Counted from the first letter of the stretch, positions 1-9,245 are shown. The stretch is DNA of 42,525 nt from Amycolatopsis azurea DSM 43854 (GCF_001995215.1 NZ_MUXN01000045.1:1-42525); one strand, 5' to 3'. Translations and numbers: made by a program. Notes: generated by a model from the sequence alone, not told the origin.

Positions 1-196
1 CAACAGCAGCGGCGACCGGCTCGTCCGAGGCATGGGGGACGGAGATCGGCCGGCTCGCCGGGACCACCTCACGGATCCGCGCGCGGCTCTTGACCTGTTC
101 CAGCGTCTTGTCGAGATCCAATTCGCGGCCGAGAGAGTCGTTGAAGGCATCGTTGGCTTGGGACAGCCAGGCCGGCAGGTCGCGGGTGTCAGTCAC
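1..196 (-). CDS. Unknown protein, N-terminal part only (gene runs off the left edge)
   Basis: A GTG start on the minus strand (194-196) lies inside the end of the ECF sigma gene, so the two reading frames overlap by 8 bp (GTGACTGA). Such overlap usually means translational coupling. About 65 codons are visible with no stop before the window edge. The peptide begins VTDTRDLPAWLSQANDAF and continues with a charged, mostly hydrophilic segment (ELDLDKTLEQ, then RIREVVPASRP). No signal peptide or membrane helix is visible in this part and I do not recognise the family. Because the gene follows an ECF sigma factor, an anti-sigma or sigma-controlled protein is possible, but nothing in these residues proves it. 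Confidence 0.6.
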   Translation of the reverse strand, partial: MTDTRDLPAWLSQANDAFNDSLGRELDLDKTLEQVKSRARIREVVPASRPISVPHASDEPVAAAV

Positions 197-716
197 TGTC
201 GCCGCCTCCTTCGGTCAGGCCGTGCGCCGGTCTTTGCTTCCGATAAAGATGTTCGAGCCGTTTGCGCGCGTGGCGCAGGTTGGACCGGACCGTCGTGCCC
301 GGCAGTCCGAGGTGGTCCGCGATCTGCGCGGGAGAGAACCCGTCGAGCGCCCAAACGATGACGTCACGTTGTCGCTCGGGTAGCTGGTTCACCAGATCCG
401 CGACCCATGCCGTCTCATCGAGAAGGGAGATCAATCGCTCGGTTTCCCGGTCGAGAGACTGGGACCAGTCGCCTTTGACCGCGCGCCGGACACCCTCTTC
501 CGTTCGCTGAACCTGTGCTCGGGCGATCCGGTGCGCGGCCTTGCGCACCCAGGCTCGCGGGTGGTCGATAGTGCTCCAGCGTTCCAAGGCGTGGACCATC
601 GAATCCGCGGCGGCGTCCTTCGCGGTTTCGAGATCGAAGCCTGCTTTGCACAGGAACCCCACCAATGGTGCGAAGTCGTGCTTGAAGAACTCGTCGAAGT
701 CCGAGTACTCGTTCAC
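189..716 (-). CDS. ECF-type RNA polymerase sigma factor
   Basis: The 175-residue protein has the size and two-domain layout of an extracytoplasmic-function sigma factor. Sigma region 2 covers about residues 8-75 (FKHDFAPLVGFLCKAGFDL, then AWVRKAAHRIAR). A linker leads to region 4 at about 110-165, with LPERQRDVIVWALDGFSPAQ and the helix-turn-helix IADHLGLPGTTVRSNLRHAR. ATG at 716 is preceded by a purine-rich GGGGAGGGAG stretch. The gene lies 72 bp downstream of the MFS gene on the same strand, so it may be the tail of the lipid operon or its own unit. No anti-sigma domain is seen unless the overlapping downstream partial gene encodes one. The sigma call is firm; the regulon is unknown. Confidence 0.9.
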   Translation of the reverse strand: MNEYSDFDEFFKHDFAPLVGFLCKAGFDLETAKDAAADSMVHALERWSTIDHPRAWVRKAAHRIARAQVQRTEEGVRRAVKGDWSQSLDRETERLISLLDETAWVADLVNQLPERQRDVIVWALDGFSPAQIADHLGLPGTTVRSNLRHARKRLEHLYRKQRPAHGLTEGGGDSD

Positions 717-788
717 CGAACATCACCACTCCCTCCCCTACGTCGTATTTCACCAGTAGGTGCGGCGAGCGTGCTGCTTCGTGCAAGG

Positions 789-2285
789 TCAGCCGACGCG
801 TTGCCGGGGGACTCCGGAGAAGAACATGGCCACGAGGAACAACCCACAAGCGACGGCCGCCGACACCTGCAAGCCCGTCGTGCAGGCGGCTCGGGCGGCG
901 TCGAGCAATTCGCCGGCTACTTGCGACGGGAGTCCCGAGGCCGCCGTCTCCGCTTGAGCCGGGCCGGAGAGAGCGAGCTGCCGAGCCGTCTCGGGCACCC
1001 CGGCCGGGATGGCCAGATGCCCGGCGTACACCACCGCCGCCAGGGAACCGAACACCGTCGTCCCGAAACCGGCGCCCAGCTCGTAGCCCGTCTTCTCCAC
1101 CGCGGCGGCGCCGCCCGCCTGGTCGGCTGAGGTCGCCGAAAGCAGGGTGTCGGTACTCGACGTGAGGGCGAGCGCCATCCCGAGGCCCAGCCCTGTCAGG
1201 CCGGCGCCCAGCAGTACCGGCGACGTCAGCGCGGCCGATCCGGCGGCCGGGACCAGCAAGGACACCGCCGCCACCGCGAATCCGGCCCGGCGGATCCGCG
1301 CGTTGCCGAACCGTCCCAGCAGTGAAGGGGTCACCACGCTGCCGACGGCCGACGCGCCCAGCACCAGCAGGAGCCGGGCCGCCGCCTCCGTCGGGGAAAG
1401 GCCGAGCACCACCTGGAGGTACTGGGCGAACAACAGCCCGAGCCCGACCAGCGTGCTCATCACCAGCAGGACGCCGCCCACCGCGGCCCGCACTCCGGGC
1501 AGCCGGAACAGGGCGAGATCCAGCAGCGGCGGATCGGTCCGGCGCTGACGGCGCACGAACAGTCCGATGAGGACACAGCCGAGCAGGCCCGAAACGACGG
1601 CGGGCGGCCAGGATCCGGGGTGCCCGATGGCGAACGCGATCCCGAGGACACCGCCTGCGGAGAGGACGGCGCTGAGCGCGTCCCACGACCGTCGTCCCGG
1701 TGGAGTCCGGGGCAGCCATCGCAGCGCCAGCACCACCGCCGCCACGATCACCGGCGGGTTCAGCAGGAACGTCGCCCGCCAGCCCCACGTCTCGACGAGC
1801 ACCCCGCCGAGGATCGGCCCGAACACCGACCCGGTCCCGGCGATCCCGCTGCACACCGCGATCGCCGTGCGGCGCTGCCGCTGCTCCGGGAAGAGCTCCC
1901 GGAGCAGCGACATCGTGACCGGCATGATCATCGCGCCACCGCAGCCGAGTACCGCGCGGGAACCCAGCAGCACCGGCACGTTCGGCGCGAACGCGCAGCC
2001 CAGCGACGCGATCCCGAACACCACGTACCCGGTGACCAGCACACGTCGCCGTCCGTACCGGTCGCCGAGGGTGCCGAACGGCAGCAGCAGCGGCGCGGCG
2101 GTCAGCGGGTAGATCGCCACGATCCACACCTGTGCCACCGCGTCCGGCCGCAACTGTCGGACGAGGTCGGGCAGCGCGACGTGCAGCACGGTCGCGTCGA
2201 CCGCGACGAGGAAGAGCCCGGCGCCGAGTACCGCCAAGAGCGGCCAGGCGCGGTCGACCGCTCGCTCGGCCCGGGCCGTGGTCAC
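789..2285 (-). CDS. MFS drug/lipid exporter, DHA2 (14-helix) type
   Basis: The start is GTG at 2285, overlapping the PKS stop by 4 bp (GTGA); this gives 498 residues. Helix 1 is LLAVLGAGLFLVAVDATVL, with the VD-T-L pattern typical of DHA2/QacA-EmrB pumps. MFS motif A follows as GTLGDRYGRRRVL, and a motif-C-like GxxxGPxxGG appears as GSVFGPILGG. Roughly 14 hydrophobic segments run to the C-terminus, with a longer extracytoplasmic stretch before the last helix. Proton-coupled export is the known activity of the family. Translational coupling to the PKS suggests export of the PKS product or self-protection, but the substrate cannot be read from sequence. Mycobacteria export trehalose mycolates by MmpL3, an RND protein, so an MFS here would be a different solution. 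Confidence 0.93.
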   Translation of the reverse strand: MTTARAERAVDRAWPLLAVLGAGLFLVAVDATVLHVALPDLVRQLRPDAVAQVWIVAIYPLTAAPLLLPFGTLGDRYGRRRVLVTGYVVFGIASLGCAFAPNVPVLLGSRAVLGCGGAMIMPVTMSLLRELFPEQRQRRTAIAVCSGIAGTGSVFGPILGGVLVETWGWRATFLLNPPVIVAAVVLALRWLPRTPPGRRSWDALSAVLSAGGVLGIAFAIGHPGSWPPAVVSGLLGCVLIGLFVRRQRRTDPPLLDLALFRLPGVRAAVGGVLLVMSTLVGLGLLFAQYLQVVLGLSPTEAAARLLLVLGASAVGSVVTPSLLGRFGNARIRRAGFAVAAVSLLVPAAGSAALTSPVLLGAGLTGLGLGMALALTSSTDTLLSATSADQAGGAAAVEKTGYELGAGFGTTVFGSLAAVVYAGHLAIPAGVPETARQLALSGPAQAETAASGLPSQVAGELLDAARAACTTGLQVSAAVACGLFLVAMFFSGVPRQRVG

Positions 2286-5200
2286 AGGAGTGCCGCCAGA
2301 TGCCGCGCCACGACATCGACGTGCGGCGGGTCGACCACCGACAGGTGGTGTGCCTCGACCGGCACGATCTCCAGCTCCGGGCACAACTCCGCCCAGCCCG
2401 CCGCGAGATCCGTGCGTGAGTACCTCGGCTCCATCGCCAGTCCGGCCGCGTACTGCTCGACGGCCCGGTAGAGCACGACCCGGCCGTCGTAACGGCGGGG
2501 CGTGGCACGTTCGGCCGCCAGGGTGTCCAAAAAGGACTGACGCTGGTGCCGGAGCACACCGGGGCTGAGCAAACCGGCTTCGGCGACCCGTCGCATGGTC
2601 AGCTCGATCTGTTCCTCCTCGGGCAGCGGAGCCAGTTCCTCGTGGCCGAGCCGCACCTCGCGGCCGTAGGTCCCTTCGACGTAGCCGGTGAACCGTAGGA
2701 ACCGCCGAGCGGAGGAGGCGCGCGGGTCGAGGTCGGGCTCCGGGAGCGGGAGCATGGTGTCGATCAGCGCGACGAACTCGACCTCCTCGCCTTCGTCGGC
2801 GAGCCTCGCGGCGACGCCGTAGGCCAGCGCACCGCCGAACGACCAGCCCGCCAGCCGGTACGGCCGGTCGCGGCGCTGTGCCCGCACCAACGGCAGGAGC
2901 TGCTCGACCCGTTCTTCGATGCTGACGCCGGGAACGCGTTCGAACCCGACGCACGGGACCGCGGTGGGCAGCCGGTCCAGCAGCGGCCGGTACACGGTGC
3001 AGGTGCTGCCGCCGGGATGGAACAGCAGCAGCGGCGCGACCCCCTCCGAGCCGGGCGCGAGGACGTGGACCGGCCCTCGTTCCTCCCGCGTGTCGAGGAC
3101 GGCGCGGGCGACGTCGGCGATGGCCGCGAGGGAGTCGTGCCGCCGGAGCTCGGCGGCGTCGACGGGCGTGTCGAGTTCGGTGCTGAGTCCTTCGGCGAGC
3201 AGCTCGGCCAACCGATCGGGGGTGTCGCTCTCGCTCAGCCGGACATGAGTGCCGCCCGCGTCCGTTCCGGTGTGCTCCTGCCACAGCCGCAGCACCAGAC
3301 GGTCGGCCGCGTCCCAGGCGCGACCGCGGGCGGGACGCGGATCCTCGTCGTCGCGTGGCGCGAGATCGCGGCTCAGGTCGGCGAGGGTGGCGCCCCGGAG
3401 CACGCTGACGGCGTCGGGTTCGGTGCCGAACTCCCGGCGGACGGCCTCCCGGATCCGGTTCGCCATCAGGGAATCCAGCCCGAGTTCGACGAGCGGGACG
3501 TCGGCGTCGATGCGGTCGGGACGCAGCCCCATGACGGCGGCGACGATCTCGGTCAGCCGATCGCCGCCGCCACTGCCGCCATCACCACCGCGCACGGGCT
3601 CTGGTTCCGTGGTCCGCGCCGCGAACGACGGCGGCTCCTCGGCGGCGGTGTACCAGTGGCGTTCGTGCCGCCACGGCATCGGCGGGACGTCGACCAGCCG
3701 GGCGCCGTCGTCCGGGTCGGCGGTGGTGATCCGGGTCCCCGCGCAGTACAGCTCGGCCGCGGCGGCGCCCAGTGCGCGGACCTCGTCCTGACCACGGCGC
3801 AGCGTCCCGGTGACGACGGCGTCGTCGATCCCCTCGGCCGCCAGGGTTCGCGCCACCGAACCCCGCAGGATCGGATGCGGTGACACCTCGAGGAACACCC
3901 GGTGCCCGTCCGCGGCGGCGGCCACCACGGCCTGCCGGAACCGGACAGGACGGCGCAGATGCGCGGCCCAATACCCGGCGTCGAAGTCCGGCAGCTCCCG
4001 CGGATCGGTCAGCACCGTGTCGTACCAGGGCACCGTCGGACGGCGGCCGCCCAATTCGACGAGCGCCTCCCGGAGCGCGGGCAGGACCGGGTCGACGCGG
4101 GCGGAGTGCCCGGCGACCTCGACGGGCAGGCGCCGCGCGGTCAGCCCGGCGGCCTCCAGCTCCGCGACGAGCAGGTCGAGGACGGTCGCGTCCCCGGCCA
4201 CGGTCAGCTGGCCCGGCGCGGATTCGACGGCGAGTTCGATGTCCGGGTACAGCTCCAGTTCCTCCGGCGCCAGTTCCACCGCCGCCATCGCGCCGCCCGG
4301 CCCGATGGTGCCCAGGAGCCGGGCCCGGGTCGCGACCAGGTGGACGGCCTCGTCGGGAGTGAGCACGCCGCTCACGACGGCGGCCGCGGCGGAGCCGAGG
4401 GAGTGCCCGACGACGGCCGCGGGCCGGACGCCGAGCGCCTCCCACTGGGCGGCCAGCGCGACCTGCGTCCCGAAGATCGCCGTCTGGGTTTCGGGCAGGG
4501 ACAAGGGATCCTCGGTGAGCAGCAAGGCGCGCAGCGATCGGCCGGTGTGCTCGGTGAACAGGTCGTGGAGCTTGTCGACCTGGGCGGCGAAGGCCGGTTC
4601 GGCGGCCAGCAGCCCGCGACCCATCCCCGGCCACTGGGAACCGTGCCCGGAGAACACGAACACCGGACCGTCGCTGCTCAGCGCGGTGCCGGTGACCGCG
4701 CCCGCGGGCAGCGGATCGGCCTCGGCGCCGACGGCACGCAGTAGTACGGCCAGTTCGGCGGTGTCCCCGGCGACGACGGCGGCGCGACGCGGCCCGCCGT
4801 TGTCGCGCCGGGAGAGCGTGTGGGTGACGTCGGCGAGGGAAAGTGGCGGCGTGGATTCCAGCCAGTCCGCCAGCTGCGCCGCGCGTTCGGCGAGCCTGTC
4901 GCGAGTGCGGGCCGACAGCAGCCCGATCCGGACGCCCGCGCGATCCGCGCCCGGTTCCGGTGCCGGCGCCTGTTCGAGGACGACGTGCGCGTTGGTCCCG
5001 CCGAAACCGAACGCGGACACCCCGGCCGTGGCGCGGCCGGACCGGCGTGGCCACGGCGTCGGTTCCGTCACCACCTTCAGGCGCAGGTCGTCGAACGGGA
5101 TGTGCGGATTGGGCGCGGAGAAGTGCAGCTGGGGCGGCAGTTCGTCACGGGACATCGCGAGCACGACCTTGATCAGCCCGGCGATCCCCGCGGCCGCCTC

Positions 5201-6493
5201 CGCGTGCGCGATGTTCGTCTTCACCGAACCGATCAGCAGCGGGGCGTCGGCCGGGCGGTCCTTGCCGAGGACCGCGCCGAGTGAGCGAGCCTCGATCGGG
5301 TCGCCGAGCAGCGTGCCGGTCCCGTGCGCCTCGACGTAGTCCACAGTGGACGGATCGAGTCGCGCGCCGTGGTACGCCGTGCGAAGCATGTCCTGCTGCG
5401 CGACGGGATTCGGCGCCGCCATGCCCTGTGACCGGCCGTCGGAGTTGACCGCGGTGGAGCGGATCACCGCCAGTACCCGGTCACCGTCGTACTCGGCGTC
5501 CGCCAGCCGTTTGAGCACGACGACACCGCAGCCCTCGGCACGCGCGATGCCGTCGGCGCCCGCGGCGAACGTCTTGCACCGGCCGTCCCCGGCGAGCAGG
5601 CCCGCCGCGGCGAACGCGGCGGTCGGACCGGGCAGCAGCATGAGGTTCACGCCGCCGGCCAGCGCGAGATCCGCCTCGCCGTCACGCAGCGCGCGGACCG
5701 CGTGGTGCACCGCGACCAGCGACGACGAGCACGCGGTGTCCACCGCCATACTCGGTCCGCGCAGGTCGTAGACGTAGGACAGCCGATTGGCCGAGATGCT
5801 CCCGGCCGCGCCGGTGGCCGTCCAGAGATCGACGCCACCACCGGACATCGTGAGGTGCCCGTAGTCGTGCGTGGAGATCCCGGTGAACACACCGGTCCGG
5901 CTGCCGCGCAGGGAAGCCGGGGCGATCCCGGCGTGTTCCAGCGCCGCCCAGGTGATCTCCAGCAGCATCCGCTGTTGCGGGTCCATTGTGGACGCTTCAC
6001 GCGGGGTGATGCCGAAGTGGTCGGCGTCGAAACCGGCCACGTCGTCGAGGAAGCCGCCGACGATCGGTGCCGCGTCGGCGTCCCATCGGCCCGGCGGCGC
6101 GGTCCGGACGGCGTCCCGTCCGCTGCGCAGCAGGTCCCAGAACTCGTCGAGGCCGTTCGCCCCCGGCCAGCGGCAGCCGAGGCCGACGACGGCGATCGGG
6201 TCGGTCCGGCGCCGGTCCGTGCCCGTCGGCTCGGGTTCGGGTTCGGTGCCGCCGGTGAGGGAGCGGGCGAGGTGGTCGATGGTCGGGCTTTCCCACAGCA
6301 GGGTGGCCGGGAGCGGGGTGCCGAGCAGGTCTTCGAGATCGGCGGCGATACCGACGGCCTGACGGGAGGACAGGCCGTAGTCGCTGAGGGGTCGGTCGGC
6401 TTCGAGCCGGGCCGCCTCCACGCCGGTGTGCTCGGCGACCGTGTCGAGCAGCCAGCTGCGGAGGGCAGGGGTGTCGAACGTCGGGTTTCTCAT
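2282..6493 (-). CDS. Pks13-like type I polyketide synthase (ACP-KS-AT-ACP-TE), mycolate-condensase architecture
   Basis: The protein has 1403 residues. Domains: N-terminal carrier protein (about 5-80; DYGLSSRQAV, Ser43); ketosynthase (about 97-510; Cys255 in DTACSSSL, His390 in EAHGTGT, His430 in NIAHAEAAAG); acyltransferase (about 608-905; Ser698 in GHSLG, with VAGHS in place of the malonyl HAFH or methylmalonyl YASH motif); second carrier (about 978-1045; Ser1008 in GLDSL); thioesterase (about 1140-1403; Ser1218 in GWSFGG). There is no KR, DH or ER. This order is that of mycobacterial Pks13, which condenses a FadD32-activated fatty acid with a carboxyacyl unit to give an alpha-branched beta-ketoacyl chain. 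The protein is shorter than Pks13 (about 1730 residues). It overlaps the FAAL stop upstream (ATGA) and the MFS start downstream. The substrates are inferred. Confidence 0.93.
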   Translation of the reverse strand: MRNPTFDTPALRSWLLDTVAEHTGVEAARLEADRPLSDYGLSSRQAVGIAADLEDLLGTPLPATLLWESPTIDHLARSLTGGTEPEPEPTGTDRRRTDPIAVVGLGCRWPGANGLDEFWDLLRSGRDAVRTAPPGRWDADAAPIVGGFLDDVAGFDADHFGITPREASTMDPQQRMLLEITWAALEHAGIAPASLRGSRTGVFTGISTHDYGHLTMSGGGVDLWTATGAAGSISANRLSYVYDLRGPSMAVDTACSSSLVAVHHAVRALRDGEADLALAGGVNLMLLPGPTAAFAAAGLLAGDGRCKTFAAGADGIARAEGCGVVVLKRLADAEYDGDRVLAVIRSTAVNSDGRSQGMAAPNPVAQQDMLRTAYHGARLDPSTVDYVEAHGTGTLLGDPIEARSLGAVLGKDRPADAPLLIGSVKTNIAHAEAAAGIAGLIKVVLAMSRDELPPQLHFSAPNPHIPFDDLRLKVVTEPTPWPRRSGRATAGVSAFGFGGTNAHVVLEQAPAPEPGADRAGVRIGLLSARTRDRLAERAAQLADWLESTPPLSLADVTHTLSRRDNGGPRRAAVVAGDTAELAVLLRAVGAEADPLPAGAVTGTALSSDGPVFVFSGHGSQWPGMGRGLLAAEPAFAAQVDKLHDLFTEHTGRSLRALLLTEDPLSLPETQTAIFGTQVALAAQWEALGVRPAAVVGHSLGSAAAAVVSGVLTPDEAVHLVATRARLLGTIGPGGAMAAVELAPEELELYPDIELAVESAPGQLTVAGDATVLDLLVAELEAAGLTARRLPVEVAGHSARVDPVLPALREALVELGGRRPTVPWYDTVLTDPRELPDFDAGYWAAHLRRPVRFRQAVVAAAADGHRVFLEVSPHPILRGSVARTLAAEGIDDAVVTGTLRRGQDEVRALGAAAAELYCAGTRITTADPDDGARLVDVPPMPWRHERHWYTAAEEPPSFAARTTEPEPVRGGDGGSGGGDRLTEIVAAVMGLRPDRIDADVPLVELGLDSLMANRIREAVRREFGTEPDAVSVLRGATLADLSRDLAPRDDEDPRPARGRAWDAADRLVLRLWQEHTGTDAGGTHVRLSESDTPDRLAELLAEGLSTELDTPVDAAELRRHDSLAAIADVARAVLDTREERGPVHVLAPGSEGVAPLLLFHPGGSTCTVYRPLLDRLPTAVPCVGFERVPGVSIEERVEQLLPLVRAQRRDRPYRLAGWSFGGALAYGVAARLADEGEEVEFVALIDTMLPLPEPDLDPRASSARRFLRFTGYVEGTYGREVRLGHEELAPLPEEEQIELTMRRVAEAGLLSPGVLRHQRQSFLDTLAAERATPRRYDGRVVLYRAVEQYAAGLAMEPRYSRTDLAAGWAELCPELEIVPVEAHHLSVVDPPHVDVVARHLAALL

Positions 6494-8235
6494 CGCACCA
6501 AGGCCTTTCCGTAATCGCCGGCGAGGTAACGGTCGCGGCAGGCGCCGCGCGCGATCTTGCCGCTGGAGGTCCGGGGGACCAGACCCGCCGGGACGAGCAC
6601 GACGTCGCGCAGCGCGAGGCCGTGCGCGTCGGAGACCAGCCGCCGGATCGACACGGCGAGGGCTCGTTCGTCTTCCGTGGTCAGGGCGGTGTGACCACGG
6701 TGTTCGGCGACGATGACCGCCGCTTCGGTGTCCGCGCCCTCGACGGCGAACGCGGCGACACTGCCCGGACGGATGTCGCGGTCGGCCGCGGCCGCCGTCG
6801 CTTCGACGTCCTGCGGGTAGTGGTTGCGGCCGTCGACGATGAGCAGATCCTTGATCCGGCCCGCGATGTAGACCTCGCCGTCGTACCGGACGCCGAGGTC
6901 CCCGGTCCGCAGCCAGGGCCCATCCGGGAGCCCGTCGTGGGCGCCGGTCAGCCGGGCGCCGAAGGTCTCGGTGCTCTCCAAAGGTTTCTGCCAGTAGCCG
7001 GTGCCGACGTTCGGCCCGTGGACCCAGATCTCGCCGACCGAGCCGTCTTCCAGCGCGACACCGGTTTCCGGGTCGACCAGCGCGACGTGCTGCCCGACCG
7101 GGACACCGCAGGCGACCAGCCGGAGCCCGTCGTCCGCCTGTCGTGCGGTGCCGGTTCCCAGCGCGGCGCGGTCGAACGTGGTGACGCGCGGCGGAACACC
7201 GGGGCCGGTGGTGACGAAGACGGTCGCCTCGGCGAGCCCGTACGCGGGGCGCGTCTTCTCCGGCAGGTAGCCGGAATCGGCGAAGGCGGTGTGGAACCGG
7301 TCGAGGACGCCCGCGTTGATCGGTTCCGCGCCGTTGACGATCGCGGCGACGCGGTCGAGGCGGAGCTTGGCGCGGTCCTCCTCACGCACCCGGCTCGCGG
7401 CGTAGTGGAACGCGAAGTTCGGGGCGGCGCTCCAGCTTCCGTTGAAGTCGCCGAGCAGCTCCAGCCAGCGCAGCGGACGTTCGATGAACGCCAGCGGATC
7501 CATCAGCACCGACCGCATGCCCGTCGCCAGCGGCGTGATCAGGCCGAGCACGAGACCCATGTCGTGGAACAGCGGCAGCCACGACACCGTGGTTCCCTTG
7601 GCGGGGTCCATGCCGAGGCCCTGAACCGCCTGGCGGACGTTGGCCAGCACGTTCGCGTGGGTCAGCACCACGCCGGCCGGGCTGCGGGTCGAACCGGAGG
7701 TGTACTGGAGGTAGGCCACGTCGTCCGGCACCGGATCCGGCGCGGGCCACGCGCGGGCCGGGCCTTCGGACGGCCTGTCGGCCGCGATGACGGCGACACG
7801 CTCGCCGCCGGGCAGCCCGGCGAGGAATTCGCGGACCGCGTCCTCGGCCGCGGAGGTGGTGATCACCGCGCTGGGGGAGCAGTCGGTCAGCACCGCGGCG
7901 AGCCGTCCGGCGTGCCCCGGCAGCCCGGGATCGAACAGTGGCACGGCGATCGCGCCGGCGGTGATCGCACCGAGGAAGGCGACCACGTAGTCGGCGCTCT
8001 GCGGGCACAGCACGGCCACCCGGTCGCCGGGCCGGACGGGCAGCGCCCCCGCGACGGCGTCGACGCGCTCCCGGAGCTGCTTCCAGGTCAGGGTCCGCCG
8101 CCGTCCGGCGCGGTCGGTCGCGAAGTCGGCGAAGGTCAGCGCGGGCCGGTCGCCGTCGGTGTCGGCCCAATGCCGGAGGCAGGCGGGGAGGGTAGGGCCG
8201 GCCGTGGCGGGCAGGTTTTCGGGGGCCAGGGACAT
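6490..8235 (-). CDS. Fatty acyl-AMP ligase (FAAL), FadD32-like
   Basis: The 581-residue adenylate-forming enzyme has the AMP-binding loop YTSGSTRSPAG (about 178-188), the YGLAEAT motif (about 332-338), and the FAAL-type C-terminal run TGDLG, GRIKDLLIVDGRNHYPQD and SSGKIARGACR, which carries the catalytic lysine. The helical stretch around residues 240-285 (DPLAFIERPLRWLELL) resembles FAALs rather than CoA ligases. FAALs make acyl-adenylates and pass the acyl group to a carrier protein. The adjacent PKS begins with a carrier domain and its ATG overlaps this stop codon, so it is the obvious acceptor. In mycobacteria fadD32 sits directly upstream of pks13, as here. The ATG at 8235 follows a GAGGAGACG ribosome binding site. 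The chain length of the substrate cannot be predicted. Confidence 0.93.
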   Translation of the reverse strand: MSLAPENLPATAGPTLPACLRHWADTDGDRPALTFADFATDRAGRRRTLTWKQLRERVDAVAGALPVRPGDRVAVLCPQSADYVVAFLGAITAGAIAVPLFDPGLPGHAGRLAAVLTDCSPSAVITTSAAEDAVREFLAGLPGGERVAVIAADRPSEGPARAWPAPDPVPDDVAYLQYTSGSTRSPAGVVLTHANVLANVRQAVQGLGMDPAKGTTVSWLPLFHDMGLVLGLITPLATGMRSVLMDPLAFIERPLRWLELLGDFNGSWSAAPNFAFHYAASRVREEDRAKLRLDRVAAIVNGAEPINAGVLDRFHTAFADSGYLPEKTRPAYGLAEATVFVTTGPGVPPRVTTFDRAALGTGTARQADDGLRLVACGVPVGQHVALVDPETGVALEDGSVGEIWVHGPNVGTGYWQKPLESTETFGARLTGAHDGLPDGPWLRTGDLGVRYDGEVYIAGRIKDLLIVDGRNHYPQDVEATAAAADRDIRPGSVAAFAVEGADTEAAVIVAEHRGHTALTTEDERALAVSIRRLVSDAHGLALRDVVLVPAGLVPRTSSGKIARGACRDRYLAGDYGKALVR

Positions 8236-8270
8236 GACGTCTCCTCGGGGTCGGCGGGGGTGGTGCGGGT

Positions 8271-8939
8271 TCAGCGGCCGAGCGGTCCGGCGGCGTGGTG
8301 CCAGGCGGCGACGGCGAGAGCGTCGAGGTCGAGGCCGGTCGTCCCGGCGTCACGAAGCACGACCAAGACGTCGTCGGCGGCGATGGCGACGGTGCGCAGG
8401 CGCAGTCCCGGCAGCTCGGGGGGCTGTCCGGGAAGCGTCAGGAGTTGTTGGTAGGAAAGGGTTTTCGCGCCCGGGACGACGGGTGTGGGGTGGACGGTGA
8501 CGGTCGACAACGCGGTACCGGCCGCGTCGTCGACCGTCACCTTCGAGCACCGCCCGGCCTGCGCGGCCCAGGCCGCCAGATCGGGCGGGTTCGTCAGGCG
8601 GGCGACCAGCTCGGACACCTGGCCGCCGGGTACGGCGGACTGGAAACCCTGACCGGCGGCGTCGTCGCCGACCAGCCTGCCGTGGACGACGTCCTCGCAG
8701 CCGCCGACGTCGACCCGGCTTTCCGCCCGGTCCCGGCCGGACCGCGCCGACAGTGCCGAGGTCAGGTCGAAACCGTCGCGCGCGGACGCGTGCGGGACGG
8801 TCTCGGGAGGGAGTAACGCGGCGGGTGGAACGGCGGGAGCAGGCGGCGCTGCGGCCGCCTGGATCGATTCTCCTGGCACGCCGGAAATGGTGGCCAACGC
8901 GGCGATGGAGATGACGAGAGCACGAATTCGGGCAGTCAT
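8271..8939 (-). CDS. Secreted protein of unknown function, first gene of the FAAL-PKS operon
   Basis: ATG at 8939 has a GAAAGGG ribosome binding site and gives 222 residues. A cleavable signal peptide is clear (MTARIRALVISIAALATI, then small residues up to about 30), followed by an Ala/Pro-rich stretch. The mature part has two cysteines (in GGCEDV and GRCSKV) that could form one disulfide, and ends in a compact domain (VLVVLRDAGTTGLDLDALA). The pattern is loosely like actinobacterial extracellular sensor-type domains, but I cannot name a family. It precedes the FAAL gene by 35 bp. In mycobacteria the same position holds secreted esterase genes (fbpD, Rv3802c), yet no lipase GxSxG is visible here. 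Role unknown; a cell-envelope accessory function is plausible from context only. Confidence 0.8.
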   Translation of the reverse strand: MTARIRALVISIAALATISGVPGESIQAAAAPPAPAVPPAALLPPETVPHASARDGFDLTSALSARSGRDRAESRVDVGGCEDVVHGRLVGDDAAGQGFQSAVPGGQVSELVARLTNPPDLAAWAAQAGRCSKVTVDDAAGTALSTVTVHPTPVVPGAKTLSYQQLLTLPGQPPELPGLRLRTVAIAADDVLVVLRDAGTTGLDLDALAVAAWHHAAGPLGR

Positions 8940-8945
8940 GAATAG

Positions 8946-8991
8946 CCCTTTCGGAAGGGTCCTGAGGGGGTCACGGTCCCTTCGGTGGGAC
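8946..8991 (-). promoter_or_regulatory. Two small hairpins in the 5' leader of the secreted-protein gene
   Basis: CCCTT (8946-8950) pairs with AAGGG (8955-8959) around a TCGG loop, and GTCCC (8976-8980) pairs with GGGAC (8987-8991). On the mRNA the first hairpin contains the AAAGGG ribosome binding site of the gene starting at 8939, so it could limit translation. Short stems are common in GC-rich DNA, so a regulatory role is only a suggestion. Confidence 0.35.
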
Positions 8992-9245
8992 GCAGGCACC
9001 GGGGTCGCTTCAGGGGATGCCGAACCCGGGCGGCACGACGAAGGCTACGACGGGAAATCGAATACCGGAAGGCATCAAGAGAACGTAAATGTCCTTCGTG
9101 TACTAGGCGTGACCTGCTGCTTCCGGACTTTTCGCAGGTGCGTGCGGCAGTCTGGTACAGCCGTGCCAGTGTCGTTCACGCTCCGTGAGTGACGGGTCAC
9201 CCTGATGGGGGAGGTCGATGGTTTTCTTGTTTCCCTGGCATTCAT

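Noticed and set aside
415..2559. Long open frames (up to about 700 codons) antisense or in other frames of the MFS and PKS genes
   Set aside because: They are Arg/Pro/Gly-rich shadows caused by high GC, without domains or ribosome binding sites; the MFS and PKS frames have clear families.
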